DNA from: Gilliamella sp. wkB171
GTDB lineage: Bacteria > Pseudomonadota > Gammaproteobacteria > Enterobacterales > Orbaceae
Direction: 5' to 3'
Assembly (NCBI RefSeq): GCF_001693755.1
Contig: NZ_LYST01000043.1
Location: forward strand, 372,001 to 436,000
Length of the DNA stretch: 64,000 bases
Positions 8,929 through 19,356 of this stretch are shown piece after piece (position 1 is the first letter of the stretch; every line of letters starts with the position of its first letter). Position numbers and translations under genes: made by a program. The notes beneath the pieces are model-generated. The model was given only the letters and a program-made list of their open reading frames with translations, was not told where the DNA came from and did no database searches.

Positions 8929-9971
8929 TGATTAAATTCGAAAATGTCTCTAAGCAATATGAGCGAAACGGCATCACCACTCAGGCGCTGCACAATATTA
9001 ATTTAACCATTGATAAAGGTGATATCTATGGCATTATTGGCTATAGTGGAGCGGGAAAAAGTACCTTAGTTCGCTTAATTAACTTTCTTGAAAAACCGAC
9101 AACAGGAAATGTAATTGTCCAAGATCAACAACTAAATCAACTATCAAATGCTGACTTACGTCATGTAAGACAAAAAATTGGCATGATTTTTCAACATTTT
9201 AATTTACTTGAATCTAAAACTGTATTTGAAAATATCGCTATTCCTCTAATTTTAATTAAAAAAGATAAGCAAACAATAAAACAAAAAGTTTATGAGCTAT
9301 TAGAATTTGTGGGATTAAGTGATAAAGCCAATAGCTATCCTAAAGAGCTTTCTGGCGGGCAAAAACAGCGCATTGGTATTGCCCGTGCATTGGCGAATGA
9401 CCCTGATATTTTACTTTGTGATGAAGCGACTTCAGCGCTTGATCCACAAACAACACAATCAATTTTAGATTTAATCAAAAAAATCAATGAAAAATATAAG
9501 ATCACTGTAGTACTTATTACTCATGAAATGCATGTGATTGAGCAAATTTGTCATAAAGTCGCGGTAATGGAAAAAGGTCAGATTGTTGAGCATGGTAATG
9601 TACTGGACGTATTTGGTCATCCAAAGCATCATACTACTCAAAACTTTGTCAGTTCCGTGATTAATGACCAGATCCCAACTGGTGTTGTCGAAAACTTAAT
9701 TGAAATAGAAGGTGATAAAGATAATATCCAATTATTCAAACTCGAATTTTTAGGAAGATCAGCCTCAGAGCCTGTTATCAATTCGCTGATATTAAAGCAA
9801 AAAGTAGTCGTCAACATTTTGTTTGCCCATATGTCTGAAATTGAAAAAACAGTACTTGGCAGTATGTTTGTTCAATTAAAAGGCAACAACAATGATATTG
9901 AAGAATCAGTACTATATCTACGTCAGTGTGGTGTACAAGTCACCGAGATTAAACAATGGGAGAGGAATTAA
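8928..9971 (+). CDS. metN: Methionine-type ABC importer, ATP-binding protein
   Basis: ATPase of a MetNI-type importer at the inner membrane, 347 residues. Walker A GYSGAGKST is at 38-46, followed by the signature LSGGQKQRIGIARAL and Walker B LLCDEATSALDP. The C-terminal 100 residues form the NIL/ACT-like domain that in E. coli MetN senses cytoplasmic methionine and blocks transport. It overlaps the preceding amidohydrolase gene by one base and abuts metI, so the three are one operon. No met box is visible upstream, unlike the MetJ-controlled E. coli operon. Confidence 0.93.
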   Translation: MIKFENVSKQYERNGITTQALHNINLTIDKGDIYGIIGYSGAGKSTLVRLINFLEKPTTGNVIVQDQQLNQLSNADLRHVRQKIGMIFQHFNLLESKTVFENIAIPLILIKKDKQTIKQKVYELLEFVGLSDKANSYPKELSGGQKQRIGIARALANDPDILLCDEATSALDPQTTQSILDLIKKINEKYKITVVLITHEMHVIEQICHKVAVMEKGQIVEHGNVLDVFGHPKHHTTQNFVSSVINDQIPTGVVENLIEIEGDKDNIQLFKLEFLGRSASEPVINSLILKQKVVVNILFAHMSEIEKTVLGSMFVQLKGNNNDIEESVLYLRQCGVQVTEIKQWERN

Positions 9972-10670
9972 ATGGAAACCTTAAATAATATTATCAATTA
10001 CTTAAGTTCTTATTTTGCCACTACACTAACCGCTGAACAATTTATTCAAGCGTCGTACGAAACCTTAATAATGGTGTTTTTTGCTTTGGTACTAGGTTCG
10101 TTACTGGGTATTCCTCTAGGTATCTGTTTAGTCACCACACGACCATCAGGATTATTAGAAAGTCGTAAAGTATATCGGATCATCAACCCAATAATTAATC
10201 TGCTACGCTCTTTACCGTTTATTATTTTATTAGTAGCGATCTTACCTTTTACAAAACTCATTGTAGGCAGTTCGATCGGCACAGCAGCAGCAATTGTACC
10301 CCTAACAGTATACGTCGCGCCTTATATTGCACGATTAGTGGAAAATTCACTCCTAGAAGTCAATAGTGGCATTATAGAAGCAGCTGAGTCTATGGGAGCA
10401 ACACCGTTACAAATTATTTGGCATTTTATGTTGCCCGAAGCTTTTAGCTCTTTAATTTTAACCCTTACCACTGCAACAATAGGCTTAATTAGCGCAACAG
10501 CTATGGCTGGTGCAGTTGGGGCTGGCGGGATCGGAGATTTAGCTATATCCTATGGTTATCAACGCTTTGATACAACTGTTGTCATTATTACAGTTGTGAT
10601 ATTGATCATCACTGTGCAACTCGTACAAAGTCTTGGTAATTATTTAGCACGAAAAGCAAGACATGAATAA
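9972..10670 (+). CDS. metI: Methionine-type ABC importer, permease
   Basis: Inner-membrane permease of 232 residues with about five hydrophobic segments. The EAA coupling loop reads EAAESMGATPLQIIWHFMLPEA, where it contacts MetN. The start codon follows the metN stop immediately; its ribosome-binding site GAGG lies in the last codons of metN. The transporter set is completed by the divergent lipoprotein gene at 6754-7596. Substrate specificity cannot be read from the permease alone. Confidence 0.93.
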   Translation: METLNNIINYLSSYFATTLTAEQFIQASYETLIMVFFALVLGSLLGIPLGICLVTTRPSGLLESRKVYRIINPIINLLRSLPFIILLVAILPFTKLIVGSSIGTAAAIVPLTVYVAPYIARLVENSLLEVNSGIIEAAESMGATPLQIIWHFMLPEAFSSLILTLTTATIGLISATAMAGAVGAGGIGDLAISYGYQRFDTTVVIITVVILIITVQLVQSLGNYLARKARHE

Positions 10671-10714
10671 CTAACGTAACCAATTATCACAAGTAATGAC
10701 TTTAGAATCAAAAG

Positions 10715-10741
10715 ATGAGGGTTACGGCCCTCATTTATAAT
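10715..10741 (+). terminator. Intrinsic terminator of the M20-metN-metI operon
   Basis: ATGAGGG (10715-10721) and CCCTCAT (10728-10734) form a GC-containing stem with a six-base loop, followed by the T-rich TTATAATTATT, 45 bases after the metI stop. Confidence 0.65.
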
Positions 10742-10854
10742 TATTCACAAAACGTTTACTCTATTGAATTTTAATGATTACCTGTCGATAAACCACTTAA
10801 TTATGAAAATTTTTCTATTAATTTTTAATTAGTTACTCTTATCTACTAAAATTC

Positions 10855-10885
10855 GCCAATAATTGGCTAATCTATTTAATAGATT
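10855..10885. promoter_or_regulatory. Two adjacent palindromes upstream of the mla operon
   Basis: GCCAAT-A-ATTGGC (10855-10867) is followed at once by AATCTAT-TTA-ATAGATT (10869-10885). Both lie 65-95 bases upstream of the mlaF start, in a 279-base gap with no gene. They may be operator sites or a leader hairpin for the mla operon. Confidence 0.35.
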
Positions 10886-10949
10886 TCATTATTCGCAAAT
10901 ATCAAGTAAAATAAGCTCAACTTTCATTATGGTAGTGTAGGAAATCGAT

Positions 10950-11765
10950 GTGACGAACACATTACAACAGAATTTGGTCGAAATACACGATATGTCTTTT
11001 TATCGAGGTAGCAGGCCGATTTACAAAAATATGAATTTAAATGTACCTAAAGGCAAAGTAACTGCCATTATGGGGCCATCTGGAATAGGTAAAACAACAC
11101 TGCTTCGCCTAATTGGTGGTCAACTTAAACCTCAAGCGGGAAAAATTTTATTTGATGGTGAAGACATACCTAGCATGTCCCGTTCAAGACTATATGAAGT
11201 TCGTAAACGCATGAGTATGTTATTCCAATCTGGGGCATTGTTTACTGATTTATCAGTCTTTGATAATGTGGCTTATCCTCTTCGTGAGCACCTTAATCTA
11301 CCAGAGCCCATATTGCACAATTTAGTGTTAATGAAATTACAGTCCGTTGGTTTACGCGGTGCAGCGCAGATGATGCCTTCAGAATTATCTGGCGGTATGG
11401 CACGGCGGGCAGCTTTAGCCAGAGCAATAGCACTTGATCCAGATCTCATTATGTTTGACGAACCATTTGCAGGGCAAGACCCCATATCTATGGGCGTCAT
11501 AGTTAAACTTATATCTGAAATTAACCAATCACTTGGATTAACCTGTATTGTTGTTAGCCACGATGTGAATGAAGTACTAAGTATTGCTGATTATGCTTAT
11601 ATTGTTGCAGAACAACATATTATTGCTGGTGGTACATCTGAAGAATTACGCAATAATGATGATTTGCGTGTAAAACAATTTCTGGAAGGACTGGCTGATG
11701 GTCCGGTTCCATTTCATTATCCTGCTGATGATTATAAATTAGACCTAAGCAGAGGTATAAAATAA
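10950..11765 (+). CDS. mlaF: Phospholipid transport ATP-binding protein MlaF
   Basis: ATPase of the MlaFEDB complex, which moves phospholipids between the inner membrane and the periplasmic carrier MlaC to maintain outer-membrane asymmetry. It has 271 residues: Walker [10 protein letters not shown] at about 42-50, signature [14 protein letters not shown], Walker [14 protein letters not shown]. The start is GTG at 10950; the ATG two bases earlier runs straight into a stop. It is the first gene of a tightly packed mlaFEDCB-ibaG set whose order matches E. coli. Confidence 0.95.
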   Translation: MTNTLQQNLVEIHDMSFYRGSRPIYKNMNLNVPKGKVTAIMGPSGIGKTTLLRLIGGQLKPQAGKILFDGEDIPSMSRSRLYEVRKRMSMLFQSGALFTDLSVFDNVAYPLREHLNLPEPILHNLVLMKLQSVGLRGAAQMMPSELSGGMARRAALARAIALDPDLIMFDEPFAGQDPISMGVIVKLISEINQSLGLTCIVVSHDVNEVLSIADYAYIVAEQHIIAGGTSEELRNNDDLRVKQFLEGLADGPVPFHYPADDYKLDLSRGIK

Positions 11766-12544
11766 TGTTGAATTTACTTGCAAAACTTGGACAAGCAACC
11801 ATTAATACCATTGCAATGGTTGGGCGTTCGGGAATGATGCTATTTGGCGCACTGATTGGCCGACCACAATTTGGTAAACAATTCCCCTTACTTATCAAAC
11901 AATTTTATTTTGTCGGTGTACAATCACTGACTATTATTATCGTATCAGGTCTTTTCATCGGTATGGTACTTGCTCTTCAAGGTTACTTTATTTTAACCAC
12001 CTTTGGTGCTGAAGCAAGTTTAGGAATGATGGTTGCGCTTGCCCTACTTAGAGAGCTTGGTCCAGTCGTTGCTGGCTTATTATTTGCAGGTCGTGCGGGT
12101 TCTGCCTTAACAGCTGAAATAGGTCTTATGAAAGCCACAGAACAGTTATCAAGCATGGAAATGATGGCAATCGATCCGCTACGACGAATCATTGCACCAC
12201 GCTTTTGGGCGGGCTTTTTTAGTATGCCTTTTTTAACGGCTATTTTTGTCACTGTTGGCATTTTGGGTGGTGTTTTAGTTGGTGTAGACTGGAAAGGAAT
12301 TGACGCTGGCTTTTTTTGGTCATCCATTCAAAGTAATGTTGATTGGTGGCACGATTTAGGCAATTGTTTTATTAAAAGCTTCGCCTTTGCAATCGCCAGT
12401 ACTTGGATTGCACTATTTAATGGTTACGATTGTGTACCAACGTCTGAAGGAATTAGCCGGGCAACAACAAACACCGTTGTCTATTCATCATTAGTTATTT
12501 TGGGGTTAGATTTTATCCTAACCGCATTAATGTTTAGTAATTGA
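11765..12544 (+). CDS. mlaE: Phospholipid transport permease MlaE
   Basis: Inner-membrane permease of the Mla complex, 259 residues, multi-spanning. The family core is present: [36 protein letters not shown], then [10 protein letters not shown]. Its first base is the last base of the mlaF stop codon, so the two are translationally coupled. No deviation from the family is seen. Confidence 0.95.
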   Translation: MLNLLAKLGQATINTIAMVGRSGMMLFGALIGRPQFGKQFPLLIKQFYFVGVQSLTIIIVSGLFIGMVLALQGYFILTTFGAEASLGMMVALALLRELGPVVAGLLFAGRAGSALTAEIGLMKATEQLSSMEMMAIDPLRRIIAPRFWAGFFSMPFLTAIFVTVGILGGVLVGVDWKGIDAGFFWSSIQSNVDWWHDLGNCFIKSFAFAIASTWIALFNGYDCVPTSEGISRATTNTVVYSSLVILGLDFILTALMFSN

Positions 12545-12555
12545 GGTCATTAAAC

Positions 12556-13146
12556 ATGAGTCGTAAAGTCGAAATTACCGTTGGATTATTTATGGTGCTG
12601 GTTATTCTTTCAGTACTATTTTTATGCTTTAGAGTGACTGACCCCACATCATTTAGCAGTCATAACACTTATCGTGTTTATGCTGTATTTGATAATATTG
12701 GTGGATTAAAAGCACGTTCACCAATCAAAATAGGTGGAGTTGTAATTGGTCGGGTCAATAACATCACATTACAATCATCTGAAAATGATGTGTATAAACC
12801 TTATGTGGCAATAGATATTGATGCACAATATGATAAAATTCCTAGCTCAAGCGCATTATCGATTAAAACCTCTGGTTTATTAGGCGAACAGTTTATTGAT
12901 ATCAATTTCGGACTGGACCAAAACCTTGAACATGATCTAGATGCATTAGACGCCGATATTCCTAGTAGTACACCAATAGCAAAAGATAATAAGCCTGCTT
13001 ATTTTCAAGAAGGCCTAGTTATTAACAATACAAAACCGGCTATGGTTATAGAGGATTTAATTGGGCAATTCCTTTATAGTGCAGGTGGTTCTTCAGATAA
13101 GGACAAAAAACAAACTACACCAGATACCAATGAAAGTAAGGAGTAA
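12556..13146 (+). CDS. mlaD: Phospholipid transport MCE-domain protein MlaD
   Basis: Membrane-anchored substrate-binding subunit that forms a hexameric ring on the periplasmic side of MlaFE. It has 196 residues: an N-terminal membrane segment (ITVGLFMVLVILSVLFLCF), then one MCE domain (YAVFDNIGGLKARSPIKIGG). An extended polar C-terminus ends SDKDKKQTTPDTNESKE. I place the start at the ATG at 12556, which has GAGG eight bases upstream overlapping the mlaE stop; a TTG at 12541 is less likely. It is slightly longer than E. coli MlaD (183). Confidence 0.94.
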   Translation: MSRKVEITVGLFMVLVILSVLFLCFRVTDPTSFSSHNTYRVYAVFDNIGGLKARSPIKIGGVVIGRVNNITLQSSENDVYKPYVAIDIDAQYDKIPSSSALSIKTSGLLGEQFIDINFGLDQNLEHDLDALDADIPSSTPIAKDNKPAYFQEGLVINNTKPAMVIEDLIGQFLYSAGGSSDKDKKQTTPDTNESKE

Positions 13147-13148
13147 TT

Positions 13149-13793
13149 ATGTTAATCAGATTTAAACAAGCAATTTTTTTCGTATTCGCATTAGCATTCA
13201 GCACATTTGCGCTTGCTGATAACGACCCATACAAAGATATGCAAGTTGCAGCAGATAAGATTTTTAATACCATTAAATCTCAATCAGCTACAATCAAGAC
13301 CAATCCGAATAAATTGAAGGAAATAGTTAGAACTGATTTATTACCTTATGTGCAAGTTAAATATGCTGGTGCGTTAATTTTAGGTAATTACTACAAAAGT
13401 GCTTCTGAGGCGCAACGTACTGCTTATTTCGATGCATTTGAAAACTACTTAGTTCAAGCTTTTGCCCAAGCGCTATCTATGTACAACGGTCAAACTTATC
13501 AAGTTGAAGCAGCAAAAGACCTAACAGGTAAAAGCTTAGTTTCAATTCGCGTATTATTAATCCAACCAGATAAAAGCCAGCAACCATTACGTATTGATTT
13601 TCAATGGCGTAAAAACACTGTCACAGGGGAATGGAAGGCATACGACTTAATTGCTGAAGGTGTAAGTATGATTACCACTAAACAAAATGAGTGGTCGACT
13701 ATATTACGTCAAGATGGTATTGATGCATTAACTAAGCAATTAACTGATCTTTCAAATCGTAAAATTGATCCTAATGCTAAACCAAAAGGCTAA
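13149..13793 (+). CDS. mlaC: Periplasmic phospholipid-binding protein MlaC
   Basis: Soluble periplasmic carrier (Tol-Tol-Ttg2D family) that shuttles phospholipids between the outer-membrane MlaA and the MlaFEDB complex. It has 214 residues with a cleavable signal peptide ending STFALA. The mature chain shows the family VRTDLLPYVQVKYAGALILG and FDFQWRKN-like strands. It sits two bases after the mlaD stop, within the operon. Confidence 0.93.
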   Translation: MLIRFKQAIFFVFALAFSTFALADNDPYKDMQVAADKIFNTIKSQSATIKTNPNKLKEIVRTDLLPYVQVKYAGALILGNYYKSASEAQRTAYFDAFENYLVQAFAQALSMYNGQTYQVEAAKDLTGKSLVSIRVLLIQPDKSQQPLRIDFQWRKNTVTGEWKAYDLIAEGVSMITTKQNEWSTILRQDGIDALTKQLTDLSNRKIDPNAKPKG

Positions 13794-13796
13794 CCT

Positions 13797-14072
13797 ATGA
13801 TGTCGCGAATCAAAGCAGACAAACAAGATAATGTCTTATATTTAAAGGGTGAGCTAGATGCTCACTCCCTTAATGAAATATGGTCAACTCAGCATAGTAT
13901 TTTAAATGGCGTTACAACTATTGATGTTGCTCAGTTAACTCGAGTTGACTCTTCTGGACTAGCAACATTAGTTTATTTTTGTACTAAATATCAAACCAAA
14001 TTAATGGGCATTAATCCACAATTACAAACTTTAATTGCACTGTATGACTTACAGCCAGTTATTATGGCTTAA
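13797..14072 (+). CDS. mlaB: STAS-domain protein MlaB
   Basis: Small cytoplasmic STAS protein (91 residues) that binds MlaF and supports assembly and activity of the MlaFEDB complex. The STAS signature is visible as IDVAQLTRVDSSGLATLVYF. Two adjacent ATG codons (13797 and 13800) could start it. Its place after mlaC confirms the assignment. Confidence 0.9.
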   Translation: MMSRIKADKQDNVLYLKGELDAHSLNEIWSTQHSILNGVTTIDVAQLTRVDSSGLATLVYFCTKYQTKLMGINPQLQTLIALYDLQPVIMA

Positions 14073-14154
14073 TTCATATTGTGTTATTACCAAACATAAA
14101 TATTAGCTTAAACAACTTAATATAAAGTTAGAATATTCATACTGAGTTACAATC

Positions 14155-14412
14155 ATGGACAAACAACAAATTATAGACAAATTAAATAGTTCTCTTAACC
14201 TTGACAATGTATATGTTATGACTGACGATGGTAGTCATTTTCAGGTTATTGCAGTCAGTGAACTATTTGCAGATTTGAGCCGAGTCAAAAAACAACAATT
14301 AATTTATGCACCTTTAGCCGAATTTATTAATGATAACCGTATCCATGCATTATCTATCAAAACCTATACACCAACAGAATGGCAACGTGAACGCAAATTA
14401 ATGGGATTATAA
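14155..14412 (+). CDS. ibaG: BolA-family protein IbaG
   Basis: BolA-like protein of 85 residues. The family pairs with monothiol glutaredoxins and binds [2Fe-2S] clusters; IbaG is acid-induced in E. coli. The BolA core [33 protein letters not shown] is clear. It follows mlaB as in E. coli, but murA, which comes next there, is replaced here by prlC. Confidence 0.92.
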   Translation: MDKQQIIDKLNSSLNLDNVYVMTDDGSHFQVIAVSELFADLSRVKKQQLIYAPLAEFINDNRIHALSIKTYTPTEWQRERKLMGL

Positions 14413-14434
14413 ACTATTCCTTAACACAAAATAC

Positions 14435-14464
14435 TTGACTTGCGTTTTTTTACCCGCACATAAT
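14435..14464 (+). promoter_or_regulatory. Sigma70-type promoter for prlC
   Basis: TTGACT (14435-14440) and CATAAT (14459-14464) are separated by 18 bases. They lie in the 94-base gap before prlC, whose ATG is preceded by GAAAGG. Confidence 0.5.
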
Positions 14465-14506
14465 GTTTAATCACTAAACAAAATCTTTGTAGAAAGGTAT
14501 CGCAAC

Positions 14507-16534
14507 ATGACCAATCCATTATTAACCAATGCTCCATTACCGCTATTTTCTCAAATCAAGCCTGAGCACGTTCTACCTGCTGTACAGCAGGCCCTAAATA
14601 ATTGTCGCAACACAATTGAAACAGTGCTAAAACAAAATAGTGAGTATACTTGGGACAACTTAATTCAACCCATTGATGAAATGGATGAAAAATTTGGACG
14701 AGTTTGGTCACCGGTCAGCCACCTTAATTCTGTAAAAAATAGCCCTGAATTACGTAAAGCTTATGAAGCATGTTTACCATTATTATCAGAATACAGCACA
14801 TGGGTTGGACAACATAAACCTTTATATCAAGCTTATAAGCAACTAAAACAAAGCGAAAATTACAATACTTTAAGTAAAGCACAGAAAAAAGTGATCGACA
14901 ATGCACTGCGTGATTTTGAATTGTCGGGAATAGGCTTAGCTGATGATAAACAAAAACGCTATGGTGAAATTGTTGCCAAATTATCAGAATTATCCTCACA
15001 ATATAGCAACAATGTATTAGATGCAACGATGGGCTGGACAAAACTAATAACAGATGAAAAACAGTTGTCTGGTATGCCTGAAAGTGCGCTTGCCGCGGCA
15101 AAAGAACAAGCCAAATCAAAAGGACAAGACGGCTGGTTAATTACTTTAGATATTCCAAGTTACCAACCAGTTATGACTTATTGTGATAACCGTGAGTTAC
15201 GTTTTGAGCTCTATCAAGCTTATAATACGCGGGCTTCAGATCAAGGACCAAATGCAGGTAAATGGGATAATACACAAATCATCGAGCAGATTTTAACATT
15301 AAGAGATGAACTCGCTAAATTACTTGGTTTTGATACTTATGCTGACAAATCTCTAGCCACTAAAATGGCGCAATCAGTCCATCAAGTTACTGAGTTTTTG
15401 ACTGATTTAGCCAATAAAGCTAAACCACAAGGTGAAAAAGAATTAGCGGATTTGAAACGCTACGCCTATGAATTTTTTGGTGCCAGCGATATCAAACCTT
15501 GGGATATTGCCTATTACAGTGAAAAACAAAAACAATACCTTTATACCATTAATAACGAAGAACTCCGACCTTATTTTCCTGAACAACGAGTGATAAATGG
15601 CTTATTTGAAGTCGTCCATCGTATTTTTGGGATTACCGCTAAAGAACGGCTTGGCGTTGAAGTGTGGCACCCTGAAGTCAAATTTTATGATTTATTTAAT
15701 GCCAATGGTGAACTAAAAGGCAGTTTTTATCTTGATTTGTATGCTCGTGAACATAAACGTGGTGGTGCATGGATGGATGATTGTATTGGTCGCATGCGTT
15801 TTGCAGATGGTCACATACAAAAACCCGTTGCTTATTTAACTTGTAACTTTAATCGACCAATCGGTGATAAACCCGCGTTATTTACTCATGACGAAGTAAC
15901 CACCCTATTTCACGAATTTGGTCATGGCTTGCATCATATGTTAACCGAAATTGACGTATCATCAGTTGCAGGTATCAATGGTGTAGCTTGGGATGCGGTT
16001 GAATTACCAAGTCAATTTTTAGAAAACTGGTGTTGGCAACCCGAAGCGTTGGCCTTCATTTCAGGACACTATCAAACCGGTGAGCCTTTACCGCCAGAAA
16101 TGCTAGAAAAAATGCTCGATGCGAAAAACTATCAAGCTGCATTATTTATATTACGTCAATTAGAGTTCGGTTTATTTGATTTTAAACTTCATAGCCAGAA
16201 AACGCCTGATATCTTAACCACTTTGGCGGAGGTTAGAAAACAAGTTGCTGTCGTACCAACGGTTGAATGGGGGCGATTCCCTCACGCTTTTAGTCATATT
16301 TTTGCAGGCGGATATGCCGCTGGTTATTACAGTTATTTATGGGCCGAAGTGTTATCAGCCGATGCTTTTTCACGCTTCGAAGAAGAAGGCATTTTTAATG
16401 CTAAAACCGGTAATGCATTTTTGGACAATATTTTGTCACAAGGTGGCAGTGATGAACCTATGACATTATTTAAAAATTTCCGTGGACGTGAACCGCAACT
16501 TGAGGCACTACTTCGTCACTATGGTATCCACTAG
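14507..16534 (+). CDS. prlC: Oligopeptidase A (M3 family)
   Basis: Cytoplasmic zinc metallopeptidase that degrades oligopeptides and cleaved signal peptides. Its 675 residues are close to E. coli PrlC (680). The zinc motif HEFGH is at 469-473, followed by the third-ligand region [12 protein letters not shown] (Glu499). The M3 C-terminal hallmark [25 protein letters not shown] is present. It overlaps rsmJ by 14 bases, the same arrangement as E. coli prlC-rsmJ. Confidence 0.96.
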   Translation: MTNPLLTNAPLPLFSQIKPEHVLPAVQQALNNCRNTIETVLKQNSEYTWDNLIQPIDEMDEKFGRVWSPVSHLNSVKNSPELRKAYEACLPLLSEYSTWVGQHKPLYQAYKQLKQSENYNTLSKAQKKVIDNALRDFELSGIGLADDKQKRYGEIVAKLSELSSQYSNNVLDATMGWTKLITDEKQLSGMPESALAAAKEQAKSKGQDGWLITLDIPSYQPVMTYCDNRELRFELYQAYNTRASDQGPNAGKWDNTQIIEQILTLRDELAKLLGFDTYADKSLATKMAQSVHQVTEFLTDLANKAKPQGEKELADLKRYAYEFFGASDIKPWDIAYYSEKQKQYLYTINNEELRPYFPEQRVINGLFEVVHRIFGITAKERLGVEVWHPEVKFYDLFNANGELKGSFYLDLYAREHKRGGAWMDDCIGRMRFADGHIQKPVAYLTCNFNRPIGDKPALFTHDEVTTLFHEFGHGLHHMLTEIDVSSVAGINGVAWDAVELPSQFLENWCWQPEALAFISGHYQTGEPLPPEMLEKMLDAKNYQAALFILRQLEFGLFDFKLHSQKTPDILTTLAEVRKQVAVVPTVEWGRFPHAFSHIFAGGYAAGYYSYLWAEVLSADAFSRFEEEGIFNAKTGNAFLDNILSQGGSDEPMTLFKNFRGREPQLEALLRHYGIH

Positions 16535-17249
16535 TTCTAATCCAGCTCAGCTAAAATTATTAGCTGAGCAGTGGTTATCCACGCATCCCACTGTTCCCTT
16601 TGCTTTAGTGACTGATACCGCTCAACTCGTATTACAAAAAACCGACGAACCAAAACTCGGGGCTGTAACAGTAGATTTTGTATCTGGCACAATGGCTCAT
16701 CGTCGTCAGTTTGGTGGTGGGCGTGGTGAAGCCATTGCCAAAGCAGTAGGCGTAAAAGGTGAGTATTTACCAACAGTAGTAGATGCAACAGCTGGACTTG
16801 GTCGTGATGCATTTGTATTAGCAGCAATCGGTTGTCATGTCACTATGTTTGAAAGGCATCCCGTTGTGGCTGCATTATTAGCTGATGGTTTACAGCGAGG
16901 TTACCAAGATCCAATAATAGGCAATTGGTTACAGCAACGGTTAAACCTGATTTATAATTCAAGCCAAACAGGTCTATTGTCATTGCACGAAAAACCCGAT
17001 GTGGTTTATCTTGATCCAATGTTTCCACATCGACAAAAAAGTGCATTAGTCAAAAAAGAGATGCGCATTTTTCAACAGTTAGTGGGTAGTGACTTAGATT
17101 CAGATAGTTTACTTGAACCAGCTAGACGATTAGCTAAAAAACGCGTAGTCGTTAAACGACCTGATTATGCGCCATTTTTAGCCGAGCAAAAACCAACAGC
17201 CGAAATTAAAACTAAAAATCACCGTTTTGATATTTATACACCTTTTTAA
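16521..17249 (+). CDS. rsmJ: 16S rRNA m2G1516 methyltransferase RsmJ
   Basis: SAM-dependent methyltransferase for G1516 of 16S rRNA, 242 residues (E. coli 250). Strongly conserved blocks are [22 protein letters not shown], the SAM-binding [16 protein letters not shown], and the catalytic [21 protein letters not shown] choose the ATG at 16521, inside the end of prlC; an upstream TTG (16482) adds residues unlike the family. Expression is probably coupled to prlC. Confidence 0.94.
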   Translation: MVSTSSNPAQLKLLAEQWLSTHPTVPFALVTDTAQLVLQKTDEPKLGAVTVDFVSGTMAHRRQFGGGRGEAIAKAVGVKGEYLPTVVDATAGLGRDAFVLAAIGCHVTMFERHPVVAALLADGLQRGYQDPIIGNWLQQRLNLIYNSSQTGLLSLHEKPDVVYLDPMFPHRQKSALVKKEMRIFQQLVGSDLDSDSLLEPARRLAKKRVVVKRPDYAPFLAEQKPTAEIKTKNHRFDIYTPF

Positions 17250-17272
17250 AACAGAGGAAGATTACCCAGATT

Positions 17273-17962
17273 ATGCGATTAGATAAATTTCTAGCTCATC
17301 ACTTAGGTATAAGCAGAACAATCGTGAATAAAGAACTTAGAGCACAAAAAGTGACTGTTGATGGCGACATAATAAAATCAGGCGCCTACCAATTATCACC
17401 TACACAAGTGGTTGAGTACGATGGCTTCGAAATTGTGCCAATCACCGAACATCGTTATTTTATGCTCAATAAACCACAAGGTTATGTTTGCTCAACCGAT
17501 GATCCCGATCATCCAACTATTCTATATTTTATCGATGAACCAATGTCTGAAAAGTTGCACGCAGCCGGCAGATTGGATCTTGATACAACAGGTTTAGTAC
17601 TATTAACAGACGATGGTAAGTGGTCACATCGTATTACTTCACCCAAACATCATTGTGAAAAAGTCTATCAAGTCACGGTTGAACACCCCCTAAGCATCGA
17701 ACTCATCGATATATTTGCCAAAGGCATTCAACTAAAAAGTGAGAAGTCACTCACAAAGCCGTCTAAACTAAATATTATTGACCCATATCACGCAGAGCTA
17801 ACCATTAGTGAAGGTCGATACCATCAAGTTAAACGTATGTTTGCCGCAGTTAATAATCATGTTGTTCAGTTACATCGAAAACAAATTGGCAACATTATGT
17901 TAGATATTCCTGAGGGCGAATACCGTCCACTTACTGAAGAAGAAATCAACTCTTTTAGTTAG
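17273..17962 (+). CDS. rsuA: 16S rRNA pseudouridine(516) synthase
   Basis: Makes pseudouridine at position 516 of 16S rRNA. It has 229 residues: an N-terminal S4 RNA-binding domain ([16 protein letters not shown]) and then the RsuA catalytic domain with [17 protein letters not shown], where Asp102 is the expected catalytic residue. The C-terminal [14 protein letters not shown] block is also typical. It is preceded by AGAGGAAG and followed by bcr, an adjacency shared with E. coli. Confidence 0.95.
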   Translation: MRLDKFLAHHLGISRTIVNKELRAQKVTVDGDIIKSGAYQLSPTQVVEYDGFEIVPITEHRYFMLNKPQGYVCSTDDPDHPTILYFIDEPMSEKLHAAGRLDLDTTGLVLLTDDGKWSHRITSPKHHCEKVYQVTVEHPLSIELIDIFAKGIQLKSEKSLTKPSKLNIIDPYHAELTISEGRYHQVKRMFAAVNNHVVQLHRKQIGNIMLDIPEGEYRPLTEEEINSFS

Positions 17963-18022
17963 CTTCAAATTTTATCGTAATAATAAAAGTGAATAAATGA
18001 TTGTCTCTTAAAGTCAATAAAC

Positions 18023-18045
18023 ACCGTTAAGTCATAATTAACGGT
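18023..18045 (+). terminator. Hairpin between rsuA and bcr
   Basis: ACCGTTAA (18023-18030) and TTAACGGT (18038-18045) are exact inverted repeats with a seven-base loop, followed by ATTATCGATT. The U-run is poor, so this may be a weak terminator or a leader hairpin of bcr. Confidence 0.4.
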
Positions 18046-18109
18046 ATTATCGATTATGTTGCCACATCATCATGCACTTTTAGTTGAAGAATTTTATAGG
18101 AACCCAAAC

Positions 18110-19354
18110 GTGCAAAACTCAAATACGCAAGTAGAATTTAAAATTTCTAAAAAAGCACTGATCTTTATCCTTGGATTGCTATCTATGTTAATGCCTTTAT
18201 CCATTGATATGTATTTACCGAGTATGCCAACAATTGCTCACGACTTTAATGTAGCTGATGCAACCGTTCAACTTACAATTAGCTGTTATTTATTAGGGTT
18301 TTCCTTTGGCCAACTTTTATTTGGACCACTTACAGACAGTTATGGCCGGCGAAATATTCTTATTATTGGTCTGATTATTTTTGTTTTTGCCGCCTTTGGT
18401 TGTGCTATTGCTGGCAATATTAATCAATTGATAACTGCACGTTTTTTCCATGGGATTGCAGCTGCTGCAACCACAATAGTGATTAATGCTTTAATGAAAG
18501 ATATCTATCGTGACCGTGATGAGTTTTCAAAAATGATGTCCTTTGTGATGTTAATCTCTAACGTAGCACCATTATTAGCGCCGATCATTGGTGGTTTTAT
18601 TTTGTATTGGTTTAATTGGCAAGCAAACTTTTATACCATTTGCCTAATGGCAATCATTTGCTTTGGCTTGGTGGTAAGTTATATTCCAGAAACACTTGCC
18701 AAAGCTAAACGTGATAAATTTAGTATCATTCGAATATTAAGTAATTTCATTACACTATTTCGACATCGCCAAGCCTTAACTTACATGCTAATAGGCGCAT
18801 TTGCTGGTGCTGGATTATTTTCATTTTTAAGTTTAGGGCCTTTTGTTTACATGAACTTACATGGCGTTGCATCCACCAATTTTGGTTACTATTTTGCACT
18901 TAATATTATGGTAATGGTATTGATGAATACCTTAAATAGCCGCTTTGTTAAACTTGTTGGTTCTATCAAAATGATGCAATTAGGGCTGTTAATCCAATTT
19001 ATCATGGCGATAGGGCTTTTAATTGGAACATTATTTAATTTTGGATTTATCTATTTAGTCGTGTGTATTGCAGGTTACATTGGATGCATGTCAACAGTTG
19101 GCGGTAATAGTATGGCTGTGGTATTAGACTTCTATCCGCATATTGCCGGTACAGCATCGTCACTTGCTGGTACGATTCGATTCGCCATAGCTGGAGCAAT
19201 TGGTATATCATTATCAATGCTAGTCTCGATTCATAAAACGATAACACCAATTAATGATAATACCACAGAGTGGTTAATGATCGGTTCTATGGTACTGTGT
19301 AATTTTCTCGCGGTTGGCTTATTTTTGAGTGTCAAAAATATTAAAAGGAAATAA
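18110..19354 (+). CDS. bcr: Bcr/CflA-family multidrug efflux MFS transporter
   Basis: Inner-membrane drug:proton antiporter with 12 predicted membrane segments. The family start FILGLLSMLMPLSIDMYLPSMP matches Bcr closely, followed by the MFS motif GPLTDSYGRRNIL. I choose GTG at 18110 because TAGGAA lies seven bases upstream and the N-terminus then equals that of Bcr; the ATG at 18056 has no ribosome-binding site and adds 18 residues. This gives 414 residues. It follows rsuA as in E. coli. The substrate (bicyclomycin or others) is not predictable. Confidence 0.88.
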   Translation: MQNSNTQVEFKISKKALIFILGLLSMLMPLSIDMYLPSMPTIAHDFNVADATVQLTISCYLLGFSFGQLLFGPLTDSYGRRNILIIGLIIFVFAAFGCAIAGNINQLITARFFHGIAAAATTIVINALMKDIYRDRDEFSKMMSFVMLISNVAPLLAPIIGGFILYWFNWQANFYTICLMAIICFGLVVSYIPETLAKAKRDKFSIIRILSNFITLFRHRQALTYMLIGAFAGAGLFSFLSLGPFVYMNLHGVASTNFGYYFALNIMVMVLMNTLNSRFVKLVGSIKMMQLGLLIQFIMAIGLLIGTLFNFGFIYLVVCIAGYIGCMSTVGGNSMAVVLDFYPHIAGTASSLAGTIRFAIAGAIGISLSMLVSIHKTITPINDNTTEWLMIGSMVLCNFLAVGLFLSVKNIKRK

Positions 19355-19356
19355 CC

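Noticed and set aside
11983-12327. 114-codon antisense ORF across mlaE
   Set aside because: It lies wholly within a well-supported gene on the other strand, has low-complexity composition dictated by that gene, and no ribosome-binding site. The same applies to the other antisense ORFs of 60-165 codons in degQ, degS, citE/citF, prlC, metQ and the GH31 gene.
16482-16520. N-terminal extension of rsmJ from a TTG
   Set aside because: The added residues do not resemble RsmJ and lie inside prlC. The ATG at 16521 fits the family.
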